Assembly (NCBI GenBank): GCA_021442155.1 | Contig: CM038217.1 | Span: forward strand, 147,561,143 to 147,625,142 | Origin: Cymbidium sinense | Taxonomy: Eukaryota; Streptophyta; Magnoliopsida; Asparagales; Orchidaceae | Reading direction: 5' to 3' | Length of the DNA stretch: 64,000 bases | Shown here: in pieces, positions 1-11,800 of the stretch | Layout of the letters: each line of letters starts with the position of its first letter | Position numbering within the stretch: the stretch's first letter is position 1 | Position numbers and translations under genes: made by a program | Notes under the pieces: generated by a model | Told to the model about the DNA's origin: nothing | Database searches by the model: none | Seen by the model: the letters and a program-made list of their open reading frames with translations, nothing else

Positions 1-465
1 CAGGTTCATATTATCTATAGAGATAAGAGTTTGAATTGGTTTGATATGATTTGGTGAGAAAAGATCCACTAGGAATTAGAATTTATAACCCACTGAGGAT
101 TAGAGCATGAACCTTCCACTAGGAAAATAGGGTTAGGTTATCCACTAGGGATATGGACTTGATTTTTCTTGATTTTATGAGGGTTCCATTGGAGAGAGGA
201 TATGATTTGCACCTCGCTAGGGAGAAATTTGATTTGACTTAATTGGTGGGCATCCACTAGGGATAAAAAATTGATTTGATTTGTTGGCTTTTGATTTGAG
301 GCTCCACTAAGTAGAGGGTATGATTTAGTTTGAGGGCACATCATCTTGAGATATGAGCTCGAATCCGCTAGGGATAAGATGGGTTCAATATATAGATTTC
401 TTTGGTTTATGTATCTGCTAGGGATAAGAATGGATGGATTTAATTTAGATTCCATTGGGAAAGGA
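1..465 (-). repeat. Diverged short tandem repeats at 3' end of element A internal region
   Basis: Variants of the phrase CCACTAGGGA recur every few tens of bases (for example near 68, 117, 142, 248, 368, 417). The reverse complement matches 54960-55330 and 33630-34000 of the plus-strand copies, where the phrase reads CCCTAGTGGA. It lies immediately upstream of the LTR in those copies, so it marks the 3' end of the internal region. No coding sense. Confidence 0.8.
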
Positions 466-1262
466 TGGTGATTTTAATAAAATAGACCCTATCGGTGTGC
501 AATGGATCCACTAAGAAAGGGATAATATCAGCCTAGTCCTATCTTAGATTTACAGATCTAAAGGGATAGTATACCAGCCATCAGGTAGGACTAATCAATC
601 TAAAGGGTGCCTTTCGGTGTGCAATGATCAAGTTAGGAAGAAAGCTTATAGACTTACAACTTCCTGAACAAGGGACCACTAGGTTGATCGGTTGATAGCA
701 CAATAAATCGAACCTGACCTGAGGCGACTATTGAGTGAATGTCGCTATGGACTTATATCGGTGTGTGATAGATCTACTAAGAAGGGGCAAATATTAGCCT
801 AGTCCTATCTTAGATTTACAAATCCAAAGGGATAGTCTACTAGCCACGGGGTTGAGCTAACCAACTTAAGAGGTGTCTTTCAGTGTAATGGTCAAGTTAA
901 GAAGAAGGCCTGTAGACTTATATCCTCCTAAAACAAGGAACCACCAGGGTGATCGGTTGGTTTCACAAAAAATCGAGCCCAACCTAAGGCTACCTGTCAG
1001 TGTGCAATGATCATGCTGGAAAGAATGTGTGATAGATTTATATATTCCAAAGAAAGGATTATCATCGGGGTGACTTGTTGGTGGCACAATAAATCGAACC
1101 TGACCTAAGGGCAACTACTGAGAGAGTATTGACTTGGGGACTTATCTCAACTTAAAAGTAGTCAGGCAATTTTTATAGGGAGTTTTACTGGCATTGCCCT
1201 AAAGATAGGATGAGTGCTTGGGAAAAGGTACTGCTGGGGTTTTTTCTCCTAATCCATAAATG

Positions 1263-1353
<91 letters not shown>

Positions 1354-2080
1354 AATTGGTGTCTGAGGGACCCTGAGAAGGGGCTAATATCCTTGTCTTA
1401 TCTCGGACTTATTGGACCAAGGGAGAATGTATATGAGACAAATTCTCCAACCAGGTGGCTACTAGGAAAGGGGCTGCAATCTAAGAGTAATTGGGGTAGT
1501 GTCTAAATGGGGTCAAATGGAGATCCAAAGGGAGTGCCCAAGTGTAGCTTTATCCAAAATCCTATAAAAGAAAGCCTATAGGTATATGATGGCCAACTCT
1601 GGGAGAAAGCTTGTAGACTTACATCTGCCACAAGTGGTGTATCCACCGGGTGGGTCACCATCAACATGGTGATAACCAACCAACCTAAGGTGCCCGTCAG
1701 TTTGTGATGATCAATCTGAGAGGAAAGCGTGTAGACTTACATCCTCATTGATGGAAATGATCATTGGGATAGTCTATCATCGGTGAGACAGATGCTATCC
1801 GACCTAGGGTGACTAACAAGTGTGGAGTCCCATGTAAGGACTGGAGCACGATTGCTAGTTTAAGAAGAAAGTGTTTAGGCTTACATCCTCTTAAACAAAG
1901 TCAACATGAGGTAGCTTATAAACCACACAGTAAAGCTTACCAAACTAATAATGCACTCATCAGTTTGCAATGGTCGAGTTAGGAAGAAAGCTTTGTAGAC
2001 TTATATCTATAGCTAAGGGGTGACAGCAAGGTAGCATGTTAAGCGACTAATGAGTGAGTGCCACAAGGGGTTATATTCCA
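466..2080 (-). repeat. 3' noncoding tandem array of element A (units about 110 to 310 bp)
   Basis: Recurrent blocks contain AGACTTA (reverse complement TAAGTCT) followed by a CACCGGGGTGA-like phrase and a block about 'GGTGTGCAATGATC'. Copies are visible near 640, 905, 1040, 1610, 1725, 1880 and 1990. The array is homologous in reverse to 52540-54960 of element B, where the last four units are spaced 294, 313 and 310 bp. It lies downstream of integrase and upstream of the LTR. Confidence 0.8.
1264..1351. repeat. Compound microsatellite (CA)n(TA)n
   Basis: About 28 CA units run directly into about 15 TA units. The homologous place in element B (about 53490-53515) has only a short CACATATAAAC-type stretch, so the microsatellite expanded in this copy from an A/T/C-rich seed inside the 3' array. 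Confidence 0.97.
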
Positions 2081-2279
2081 CATCAAAATAGCCGAGATAA
2101 AAGAAATATATTTATTTTAATTGGTTGTGTGTAATTTGTGTTGGTGTTGTGTTACTAAAGGATAAGACACCACTTGGGTTCCTTACACCTACCTTAAACA
2201 CATAATTTGGAAAAACAAAAATATTTCTCACTTAATGAATGAAAGAGGTTTTTTATTGATAATTATTTTCAAACAAGAT
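2081..2279 (-). other. Element A sequence just downstream of integrase stop
   Basis: AT-rich 3' noncoding stretch between the integrase stop codon and the tandem array; its reverse complement matches 52312-52530 of element B. No gene or distinct motif seen. Confidence 0.6.
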
Positions 2280-3334
2280 TTATGGATAGTATTTCTTTAG
2301 GTAGAGCCCATTGATTGGAAGTATTGGGCACTCTCCCTTACAATTTATAAGCTGATAAGATCCTTTTTGGTAGGTCTTCTCTATGGAAAAAAGGTCTTCC
2401 CAAGTGGGTTCAAACTTGCCTCCCATCTTTCAACGGGCAACAATTTGTCTCCTTAGAACTAAAATAAGCTCTCCTACTTTAAAAGCTCTAGGATGGACCA
2501 ACTTATTATGAGCTTGAATAATTTTGACTTTATACAACTCGAGGTTCTAGCATGCCTAAAGGCGTCTCTCCTCCAAACCTTTGAGCTCTTCTAACTGCAA
2601 CTTGGCATTCTTCTTGAGATTTTACTACCCACACCTATCCTTAATGATGGGACTTGGACTTTTAATGGTAGAACTACTTCAGACTCATACACTAAGAAGA
2701 ATAGTGTAGATTGAGTTGGAGTTCTATATGTGGTGCAGTAAGCCCACAATGCTTTAACTTACTGCTCATGCCACTACCGCTTTTTATCGTTGAGTGTCTT
2801 TTTTAATATTTGGATGAGAGCTTTATTGAAGGCTTCTGCTAAGCCATTTTCCCTTGGATAATAGATGGTAGAATATCTCTAATCTATATTGTGTCAAAAC
2901 TATTGATTTAAAATTGATTTAGTGTATAAATGGCACCCATTATATGATATGGTTCTGATGAGCTTTAGCTCACTTGTGCGGAGAATCCATAAATGGTGAC
3001 CTCGGTAGATATCTTGATAGGATTATGTTTGGTAAAATGTACCACATGTAAAATATTGGGTGGTTGGTGTAAGACCACATACAACATTGGTGGCATCCTT
3101 GAATCCACATAAAACTTTTTTTGCTTTGATCTTGGGTTGATTAACTCTCTTAGAATCTTATGTTCTTTTATATTTAAGCGTAACCATGAATATGTTGCCA
3201 TCCAAGAATAGAGCTTTGCTTTTTGATGGGATAACTTCTCTTGAGAGTTTAGATAAATGGTTGCCATTGAACGAAGGATAACATCCCTTCAGAGTCTCTT
3301 GATTTTATTGGATAAGTTACATTTTGGACCATTA
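2280..3334 (-). pseudogene. Integrase remnant of element A
   Basis: Integrase would join the cDNA to host DNA. The stop codon TAA (minus, 2280-2282) lies at the same place as in element B. Recognisable pieces are the C-terminal part ending LPINGLYL-like, the phrase around the catalytic glutamate (AEAFNK type, Glu codon at 2834-2836), and a segment ending HQPPNIL near 3060. Large parts are missing. The two histidines of the HHCC zinc domain are lost in a deletion near 3110-3150, so the segment after HKI joins directly to the Cys-x2-Cys side. Most of the core around the first two aspartates is also absent (about 2880-2960). Identified by homology to 50990-52311. Clearly nonfunctional. Confidence 0.75.
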
Positions 3335-3768
3335 TTTATGGAACTCTTTGGCTTGGCCAATGCATCTGCTACTACATTTTCTCCTCAAAGAATCTTGTAG
3401 ATGGTAACCTCTGGGATTTTGGCTAGCAACTCCATTGTATACTTGTGGGAATGATGGAGCCTAGGCTTTAGGACTTTGTAAGACCCATCAATTTGGTTGA
3501 TAACTAATTGAGAATTCCCAAAGATGTTGATACTCTAGGTGTATAGTGTAATGGCTAACTCAGACCAGCAATGAGAGCCTCATACTCGACTTCATTATTG
3601 ATGCATGGATTGGACAGATGATATGAGAATCTCATCACATTGTGGTCTAGAGTTAGGAGAACTACTCCTATCCCTGTGTCTCCTGGAAGAGTAGATCGTG
3701 GTTCTTCACTTTTTGAAAGGAAGTTGCATCATCAAAATACATCTCCCTGTGGTGAATGTTGGTGTCCC
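3335..3768 (-). pseudogene. Second (archaeal-type) RNase H remnant of element A
   Basis: The minus strand encodes a degraded copy of the domain seen at 50510-50975. It includes the asparagine/glutamate-rich phrase of the NNEAEYEAL type (reverse complement near 3575-3600), a GDSQLVIN-type phrase near 3490-3530, and the C-terminal ALAKEL-type end near 3340-3380. A second RNase H between the usual RNase H and integrase is the hallmark of Tat-lineage plant Ty3/gypsy elements. Frameshifts break it into pieces. An unrelated plus-strand reading frame at 3756-3938 is a shadow. Confidence 0.7.
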
Positions 3769-4360
3769 CTAAGTTCATGATTTGTTCATCGGGGAGGTCA
3801 TCACTGAGCGAAGAATCAGCAGTAAGTGGGTTTGTTGCTAAGAAATCTATCGATGGTTATCCTTTCACCGTATATAGAAGCATGACAAAATCATGGACCA
3901 ATGTGCCAACCATCTGGATAGCATCGATCGTGTCATGAGATATTATAGTGGATTGATCCTAGAGATCAGATTCATCTTATGAGAAAGCATGTAATGTCGT
4001 AGCTTTTGGGATGCAAAGATCTAAAGTTATGCAATACTTTTCAATAGGTGGGTAGTTTGCCTCAGCAGAGATTAGATGATGACTAAGATAGTAGACTGCA
4101 TTCTCTTTATCTTCATCATTGGTTTGGGCCAATGAAGTGCCAAGGGGGTCATCTAATGCAGTAGTATATAATATTAGTGACTTGCCTAGAATAGGGGTTA
4201 CAAAAATTAGTGGCGTCATCAAGTAATGTTTGATGTCTTCGAAGGCATGTTGAAACTTGTCATCCCACTTGAACTTGGCATCCTTTTTGACAAGTGCTGA
4301 AAATGGCTGGCATCTCCCTAATAGGTTGAAAATGAAGCATCTTAGAAATGCCACTGCCCT
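3769..4360 (-). pseudogene. RNase H (first) remnant of element A
   Basis: An open stretch of 125 codons (minus, 3977-4354) reads from the RT/RNase H connection (RCQPFSALVKKDAKFKW) through YLMTP, the LILYTTALDD block, LAQTNDED and YYLSHHLISAEANY to PPIEKYC. This is the classic connection plus RNase H layout of Ty3/gypsy Pol. The RNase H degrades the RNA strand of the RNA/DNA hybrid during reverse transcription. It loses frame after about 3980. It parallels 49900-50460 of element B. Confidence 0.82.
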
Positions 4361-5320
4361 TGGAATAATCTAAGTTGAGTTAGACTTTTAGGGGGTGACA
4401 TTTCTAATATCTCCTTGATCTTCTCTAGACCGATTTCTACTCCATGGTGTCGGACAACAAACTAAAGTAATTTTCTTGAAGCTACTCCAAATGCACACTT
4501 GAGGGGATTCATTTTAAGGTTAAATTATCTTAACCATTCGAAAACTACTCTTAAGTCAAAGAGGTGGTCTTCCCTTTCTTTACTTTAACTACAAGATCAT
4601 TAACGTAACATTCAACCTGATGATGAATAAGTTTATTGAAGATCTGAGTCATGGCCCGCTGGTATGTAGCACCAACATTTTTAAGGCCAAAGGGCATGAC
4701 CCTTTAGCAAAAGATTCAATTGGGATTCAAAAAGAAGTGTTTTTCTCTCCTCGGGGGCCATCTTAATTTGGTTGTAGCCAGATTACCCATCCATGGAAGA
4801 GAATATTGCATGAGATGAGGCAATGTCCACCATCAGCTCTGGTATATGTAGTGGAAATTCATCCTTTAGAAATGCCTTATTCAGATCCCTAAAATTGACA
4901 CATATGTGAATCTAGTCATTCTTCTTCTTAACTAGAACAACACTGGCCAACCAGGTAGGATATTTTTCTTCCTTGATAAAGTGGCATTGATCAGTTTCTT
5001 AACTTTAGAAATGACCTGCTGCTTAATGTCTAATTGCATGCGTCTTGGAGCTTGCTTGATAAGGTTAGTATTTGGACCTATTACTAGTTTGTGGACTATT
5101 ACATTAGGAGATAAACTTGGCATTTGTTCATAAGTCCATGTAAAGTTATCCTTAAACTCAATCAATAGCCTAACTAAGTTATTAGTTTCTTCTTTATTCA
5201 ATAATGTAAATTGGTGAATATAGGCATTGGGTCTTCTTTTTGTTCTTAAGTTGATTTCTTTGGAATTCGCATCCATGGTTTGATCTTCTTCAAATTTCAA
5301 GCCGATTACTTTTTACTTAT
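4361..5320 (-). pseudogene. Reverse transcriptase remnant of element A, YVND active site
   Basis: The RT N-terminal part is open at 4932-5300 (minus). It includes the phrase NNLVRLLIEFKDNFTW, then NLIKQAPRRMQLDIKQQV, typical of Ty3/gypsy Pol just before the fingers. Downstream the frame breaks, but MPFGLKN and ATYQRAMTQIFN can be read at about 4640-4700. The catalytic YVDD box reads Y-V-N-D (codons at 4596-4607), which replaces the first metal-binding aspartate. That change, consistent with a G to A transition, should abolish polymerase activity. The MQLDIKQQV segment keeps both glutamines, where element B has a stop for one. Confidence 0.85.
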
Positions 5321-6280
5321 CATTTGTATCATCCCAAGTTTTAAAGCACTATAAACAGGTTAGCATGCTTTGAAAAGAATCTATCAAACTCCAAATGATT
5401 GGTGATGACTAGGCAATGATTGTCATCATCGATTGGACCCATTATGCTGAATTCTAGTCCTAGTCTTGATTGAGGATGTCTGCTTTGGTTGTCCCATAAC
5501 CTTTCAAAATAATCTAACCTATGTTTAGACCAAGTATGTGGGATTAACCCCTTCTTTGCTAAATTAATAACACAAGGTGAATACTAATCAAAAGGCAATT
5601 GTATTAAATCTTAATATGAATCATCCTCAAGTTCTACATCAGCTTCCTGACTTGAGGATGATGCTCCCAACAAAAACCTTTTTGGCTTGACATCTGTGGA
5701 TGACTTGAAAACCTCCTTAACTACTAAACCCTTAACTATTTGAAGGAAAGTGGGATTAGAGCTAAGGTTCCCAACTGCTGCCTGACTATTTTATATAATA
5801 CTGACTCGGATACATTCATGCTTTGCTTGGAGGCTTAGTTTTCATCATTATCTAGCTCGAGTGTCACCTCCAATGGGACCCACTGAGATGGGTTGATTTG
5901 CATGCTAACCACATGAGACTCATCCTCCAAACTAGATTCTAAGTCTATATGGATAGCTGGGGTACTCTAATGAGCTAGAACATAGCTCCTACTAGCTGGC
6001 CACTAGCAAGGAGGTCTTCCACCTCTAGAACTTCCTCTGGATGTGCCTCTTCCTCTACCTAGTGGGGGTCAAGTCATCCTACCCATGTGTTCATATGGAG
6101 TAATAAACTATGGATTGAATCTAACTTCAAGCCCTACTTCTTTCTCAGTGTTTATTTCTCCCTCACTTGTATTTTTTTTTCTTTTTCTTTTTCTTTTTTC
6201 CTTTTCATTTTCTTTCTCTTCTTTTTCTTTTTCTTTTGTTTTTAAACTTTGACCAAGTTTATGAGAATAAACTTTCTAAC
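5321..6280 (-). pseudogene. Linker between protease and RT of element A, with pyrimidine-rich tract
   Basis: Homologous in reverse to about 47960-49010 of element B. The plus strand shows a run of T and C at about 6169-6245; read on the minus strand this is lysine/glutamate codons, matching the A-rich tract at 47985-48075. The remainder carries scattered conserved phrases and several stops. The plus-strand frame at 6043-6252 is a shadow of this tract. Confidence 0.65.
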
Positions 6281-6880
6281 TTTGAGAAAGATAGTAGGTT
6301 GCGTCCTCATATATCTAGACCTCTCTAACCGAAAAAGGCTTCAAGTCTCCTTTGACATAGTATTCGATTCCACCTCTTTGAAACTTGATGCACTAATGTA
6401 GAGAGGATGAATCCATCTTATTCTCATGTAACCAAGGACTACTGAGGAAAGAAGTGAAAGAAGTATTTGACAATCAGATAAGGGTCTTTAGACTCATAAT
6501 GTTCATTGATGTACTTATGTACCCTGGAGAGTCTGAATCTGCCTATATCCACTGTGATGTAGAGGTGACGGTTGTGTTCGATTGTACTCAAAAGAAGGTC
6601 TTCATCCATGAATGTAACTCCATGGACTTCTCTTGAATAACATGCATGCTCTCTAATAACAGTCAGCTGAGCTAAGCATATTTTTGGGTCATGAAGGTCC
6701 TTGTCCAATGACTCCCCCATCTCTTCAGATAGGACAAGGGTATCATATATGCTTAGCTTAGCTGGCAACTTTCTTAAGTGAGCGTGAACATTATAGTCAA
6801 CTTTGGGCTTGTCCTCCATAAGCATATCCATAGGTGGATCATCCTACAGAGGGGCTATCTATTCGCTTGAACCAATGACT
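6281..6880 (-). pseudogene. Protease remnant of element A, active site deleted
   Basis: 130 codons are open on the minus strand (6439-6831). The upstream part (VDYNVHAHLRKLPAKLSIYD, then GVTFMDEDLLL and ITVDIGRFRLSRV) matches element B at 47280-47560. Immediately after RLSRV the expected aspartate-glycine-alanine-serine active site is missing; the sequence joins directly to NEHYESKDP through a short deletion with frameshift near 6510-6530. A further piece of about 150 bp corresponding to 47620-47770 is also gone, while the IHE/K..SSLHQ-like end remains near 6380-6430. The aspartic protease would process Gag-Pol; this copy is dead. Confidence 0.8.
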
Positions 6881-6984
6881 TGCTTACCCTTATCCCGAGG
6901 TGTTATCGTAAGAGGTAGAACTTTGCCACTATGGAGGTTGGCTTCAGTGACTTCATGAGATGATTTAGTGGAAAGTTCTACCTG

Positions 6985-7299
6985 TTAATGAGGTTCACCT
7001 ACAGCTTCTCCTATGGGATCATTAGAGTCGGATGACTCCAAATCAATCTCAATGGGCAAACCCAAGTGATTCAATAATGGATAATCTATTTCTAAATCAG
7101 AAGAGGAATGATCAAAACTAGAGTTATTATTAATTAGACTTGGAGAGCTTTCTATAAGAATAAACTCAGGCAGATCATGAGAAGTGACATAAATGTAAGT
7201 GGAATCAGATTTCTTCATTGATTTCTTAGATTTGGATGGAGGTGCAAGGTAGAAATAAAGTAAAGTAAGCAGAGTAAGGGGTTGGGATCCCCCCTCCAC
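6985..7299 (-). pseudogene. Acidic Ser/Asn-rich Gag-Pol linker of element A
   Basis: 104 codons on the minus strand. The first third is basic (SKSKKSMKKSDSTYIYV), followed by an acidic, serine- and asparagine-rich stretch (INNNSSFDHSSSDLEID, then IEIDLESSDSNDP). Element B has the same sequence at 46869-47078, with substitutions and still open for 69 codons, so this was a translated part of the polyprotein between the zinc-binding Gag end and the protease. No known domain recognised. Confidence 0.65.
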
Positions 7300-7605
7300 C
7301 GATACAATACGACTACTAGAAGAAGAGCTGACTGGAGGAACTATAGCTGCAACTACAGAAAGAGTACTGGAATTGATCGATGGTTGCGTTATTGTACTGT
7401 CCTAGGATCCCCCCTCCATCAAGTTCTCCTTAGTAACTTGCAAACCATCCTTGGAGTTGGAGGTTTGAGCTGCCACCTACAAGGGTAGCTTCTTGATCTT
7501 AAAAATGATTTTCTTGGATGTTCGAGATAAGGAGATATTCAAACCTTCCTTTATCTTAAGAGGATCACATGTATCCCCAAGGATTACTCTAATAGAAGTA
7601 GAAGG

Positions 7606-8100
7606 TTATTCTAATAGGGATTCCTTGGGGATGATGATGGCACCCGACTTGTAGCTACGCTCAAGCCAATCTTTTAAAGTAATGCAATCTTTTAAGACAC
7701 AACCTAACATGTGGTGATAGGGGAAACATTTTAGATCGTGATTGTTGCTCACTTCCTCTGGCCTCTTAAGCTCTGGTAGCTGAAAATCAAGCTTCTTTAA
7801 GAGATTCTTAAAGATCTTTCTGACTATCTCCCTCTTGAATGAAGAAATCTTATTCAATCTATCAACAAGAGTAGGTAAGTAATAGCTACCTAGTGGCGGG
7901 TAGGAATACTGTCACTGAGGATGCTTATGAGGACGCAGCTGTGGTGGCCGTTGTGGCAATTGAGGTGGCTGGTATGATGGTCGAGGTGGTGAGGAGGTGG
8001 CAGTGGAAGCAGCTAAGCTCGAGGCCTATCTGACTGGCTGCTTACCCTTATCAACTACTATGACTACCCATGGCTTCTTCTCAAATGCCTTTTAAGGTTT
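7606..8100 (-). pseudogene. Gag C-terminal zinc-binding region and Pro/Gln-rich linker, element A
   Basis: Minus-strand ORF 7606-7857 carries CFPYHHMLGCVLKDCITLKD, a C-x2-H spaced cysteine/histidine motif seen near the Gag C terminus of Tat-lineage elements. Element B has the fuller form C-x2-H-x4-H-x4-C at 46327-46368, so the third ligand (His) is Cys here. Upstream (7880-8100) is a proline/glutamine-rich stretch with repeated CCACCTC-type codons, matched at 46030-46180. The motif is expected to bind genomic RNA. Confidence 0.72.
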
Positions 8101-8145
8101 AGGCTTAGCTTACTGGTCATGAAAAGGCATCTGTTTGGCTTCCTC

Positions 8146-8387
8146 TTATAGGCTAGCTGCCTTATTAGTTAACTTCTCAAATATCTGGATAGTAAAGCCC
8201 TTAAGCATGAAGGTGATTGGGCTATGTATTTTCTTGAAGAGAATCTCAATGGCATGTTGTTCAGACAGCTGTAGCTCACATCTCATGCTCAGGTTGCACC
8301 ACCTGAGAATATAATTAACAAGGGACTCATTGGGGACTTGTGTTGCTATAACAAGATTGCTTACAGTCACTCTTTGATGAGTTGTAA
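8146..8387 (-). pseudogene. Gag core, C-terminal half, element A (split by LTR-1)
   Basis: The minus strand reads THQRVTVSNLVIATQVPNES and then LVNYILRWCNLSMRCE, a Retrotrans_gag-type capsid core that aligns residue by residue with 45655-45790. The reading frame appears to start at 8430, but its first dozen codons are the start of an inserted LTR; the true Gag sequence stops at 8387 and resumes at 21827. The phrase LQLSEQHAIEIL retains glutamine where element B has a TAG stop. Confidence 0.85.
8383..8387. other. Left target-site duplication of LTR-1 (diverged)
   Basis: TGTAA immediately left of the LTR start TGTTGACC. The right partner is TCGAG at 21822-21826. The uninterrupted Gag in element B has the reverse complement TTGGA (i.e. 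TCCAA) at this place, so each copy differs from it at two bases. Confidence 0.55.
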
Positions 8388-8525
8388 TGTTGACCTCACT
8401 TTTAGAGTGAGTTCTCAACTTTCTCATCATAGATCTAGGACTCTTATAGACACTAAGAGCTCCTTAGTCTTAAGACACTTCTAGTAATTAAGTGAACACT
8501 TAACCTAAGCCTAGAGACATAGAAG

Positions 8526-8530
8526 AGTTA
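8526..8530. other. Left target-site duplication of LTR-2 (AGTTA)
   Basis: AGTTA directly before LTR-2; the identical copy lies at 13959-13963. Confidence 0.93.
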
Positions 8531-8740
8531 TGTGGTGTATTTTATTTTAAATTTGAATTTTAAAAATATGTTGTTGGGACACCATGTAGATCTGCAGATG
8601 TACTCAGTAGGTTGATCGAGTGCGACATTGAGGAATGATGTACTATCTCTAGAGACAGAAGTGACCATCTTACAATGGACCTAATTACCTAATAAGGACT
8701 CTTAAGGACAATGGGTCTTTGAATGTACCAGAGATCTTTC

Positions 8741-8817
8741 CCCTACTTTACATGGAAAAGTAAAGTAGGGTTTATTTAAACTGGGTTTATTAAGTTCCTT
8801 ATGGAGGCAAGCCCCCA
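8741..8817. promoter_or_regulatory. Conserved hairpin pair near the LTR-2 3' end
   Basis: First hairpin 8741-8770: CCCTACTTTA and TAAAGTAGGG, a perfect 10-bp stem with a 10-nt loop. Second 8802-8817: TGGAGGC-AA-GCCCCCA, a 7-bp stem with one mismatch. The same two structures occur at the same relative place in LTR-1. Function unknown; they lie about 200-290 bp from the LTR 3' end. Confidence 0.6.
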
Positions 8818-11800
8818 TAGTTAATTATATCCTAAGGAATGAGATTCCTTAAGAATACTCTCGATTAAGGTGATCATTGTCTCCAAAGATTTCAAAGATA
8901 GGACTATCAAAAAAATTGGTTATTTTGGAAAATCAAGTGGGATTGATCAAAATGATGGAGTTATTATCGAAACCAAAGGAAGATGAGTAAGGGATGCTCA
9001 TGATACTAGGAACATAGTGAGCATCCCTAAACTATCCTATTATTGGGCATTATATTTTTTTAAAATTTGAGGAGAGTTAATTGTTTGAGTTGAATTTTTA
9101 TTAGAACTCTAATGCTTATAATTCTATAATACGAGATCATGGAAATTCTTAAGAGGTGAGGATTTATGCTTGTATCCTGCAAAGTGAAATAGTAATCTCG
9201 AATCCTAAATCTAGGGAGCTTCAGTGAGGGTCAAGGCATGACCTAAATCTAAGGGGAAAATGGGTATATGGTTTTCCACCACAAGAGAGGATAAATCACC
9301 CGACTGTTGGACTTACAACTTGGTGCCAACTAACTCCTCCTATGATTTTAAATACATTTAGGAAAGTCTTCTACTTTACAAGATGGCTAAGTTGTTGTTT
9401 GTTTAGAAAGGAGACTAAGTCCTTAAACACACTTCCTATGAGACTAGATCATGAAGGGCATGAATAAATGACTTAATCTAATGCAAATTTTGTTAAGTTC
9501 TATTTTCATTTTTTTTGACATTTTTATTTAACATAGGCTATGGGATTTCATATGCCTAATGCATGAGAAAATTGATTATGGGCCAAAATCAGAAAGAAGG
9601 AGGTGTGTTTTCACCATGGCTCTCAAAGGTCAAGCCATTTTCTCTAGCAAAGGTGGAAGTTCTCCATTAGCAAGAGTTAAGTAATATGATTTATGCATGA
9701 TGTGAGACATACAACATCTAGCTAAGGGGTTGCTAAATCTTTTATTATCTTGATTTATGCCCTAGGCTTTTAGGTGAGGTTATGAGTTGTTTAGTTTAAT
9801 TTTGAGTTGATTAATTGGATAGAAAATTTATTTTTTCCTAAGAGTCTAATCGCATCCAGGCCATTCAATAACCATCAAGCAATTAAGAAACTAGGAAACT
9901 CATGCCATCTTAATTGTGTAATCATAAACAAAATATTAATCAATTTATAAAATTAGCACAAAAGAATAAGAAGCTGATGTGGTCTGCACGAAATGAAAGT
10001 ATGAGCTCTACCATACAACAAATTATAAATGAATAATTACAATGAAAAAGGAATTAATGTTATGGGGTCTTCATTCTTTATTTCTTCATTTTTTCATTTC
10101 TTCATTTCTTCATTTTAATTTTTCTCTATTTCTTTCGTTCTTTTGATTTGACTTGGGATGTAGTTTGCTCCAAGGCTTCACATTGTACATAAGACATGGT
10201 CTTATAACCAATGTTCATCCTAATTCCCCCATAACATTCATTCCAAATCTTAATTAAAAACTTTACATCAAAATAAAAAAGATAAATCTAACTAAACCTG
10301 CAAAATATAGATTATCTAAACATACCACACAACCCAAATAGTTATATAAATAATTTGGACTTAGCACCCTACACATGGGTAACCAAGTCCACCTGTCCTA
10401 ATTTGGGTTATGCTTAGGGGTATAAGCAACCTGCATAATAAAATATTTATGTTTTTATTACAGTGCCCCTTAAGCACAACCCCCAGTAGAAGATATGATT
10501 AGGCTAAGATCAGCCTAACATCTAAACTACGCACATGCACCCTAACATCCAATCTAAAAATATTCTATCATAAAATAAAAATAGGCATCAAACCATGCAC
10601 CGCCCTAACATAGAGCTAGAAAATGAATTAGCCTAATGTGTGTACCATTTAAGGCTTGTGTGGCATGTCTTAGCTAGGATTTGAGGTTGAAATTTTCTAA
10701 GTGTGAAGGAATCAATTTAGAGGGTGGTTTCATTTTACGTGATTTAGTTGATTTCTCAAGTTTTAGTCGATTTGTCAATTTTAGTTGATGATTTAATTTG
10801 GTTTGAATGAACTTACACTTAGTTACTAAATGTTATGATGGGAAGAAAAGAGAAGATAACTTCTATTTAATCCCTACCTTAAAATATTTCTAAGGTAGAT
10901 TCATAAATGATTTTTTCTTTAGTAAATATTTTATTATGTGTTTTAATTAACCCTAAGTTTAGATTTGCTCTAAATAGCCCTATTCAATAAGAAAGGCATC
11001 TTAGGATTAATTAAGGTGGATTACTATCACATGACACACACCCATTTATTTATTTCCACCATGTATGCCATGCATATGAATGATCATAAGCATACCTATA
11101 CATGCAATGCAAACTTTAGCACACTTTGATGATGAATGCTAAGAGATATGATTTGAAAATTTGAATGTTCCATTGATGCATGTTTTTATTATGTAGAAAA
11201 AGGGGTATTTCTCATCCATTAACAAAATGCACATCTACATGTATAAAAGATATAAGTGAGTATGGCACCATTATTTTCTACACCAGAGGCTTAAATAAAA
11301 GAGAAATCTATCATGATCTAATCACAACCATCTGTTCCAATCACACAGAATGGACGGTGTGTGATCTATCTCCTACCAAGTAGCAAGAGACGGATGTCAT
11401 CCATCGATCGTTGCTCGATCCAAGCTAACCTGAGCTTGGATGGAGTTTAAACTCACCCCACACCTTTAGGGAAGCACATGCAATGTTTCTAACAGTCAAT
11501 ATTTAATAGGATTATAATTTCCATCAAAAATGACCAAGAAATTATTATCTTAAGGTCAATTTTGAGCAATACCTCATCGGAGGCTATCACCAGGGCTTCC
11601 AACGGAGGAGGTAGCCTCGTCTAGTAGAGACAAAGCCCTGTTGAAGGTATTGCATCTTTATTTGAAGTGGATGACTCGGTTGACCAAGCTCCCCTCCAAT
11701 GGTGATTAGCCTTGATCAAGGTGATGCTTCATGGCTTAGACTTAGGAAATGACTTGGTTGAGCTTGACAAGGTCCGCTGATGGTGTTTGCAAGATTAATT

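Noticed and set aside
8146..8430. ATG at 8430 as a gene start
   Set aside because: The first codons are the inserted LTR-1 sequence in antisense; real Gag sequence begins at 8387.
11180..11383. Plus-strand ORF of 67 codons
   Set aside because: Lies across the deletion junction in solo LTR-2; no counterpart frame in other LTR copies.
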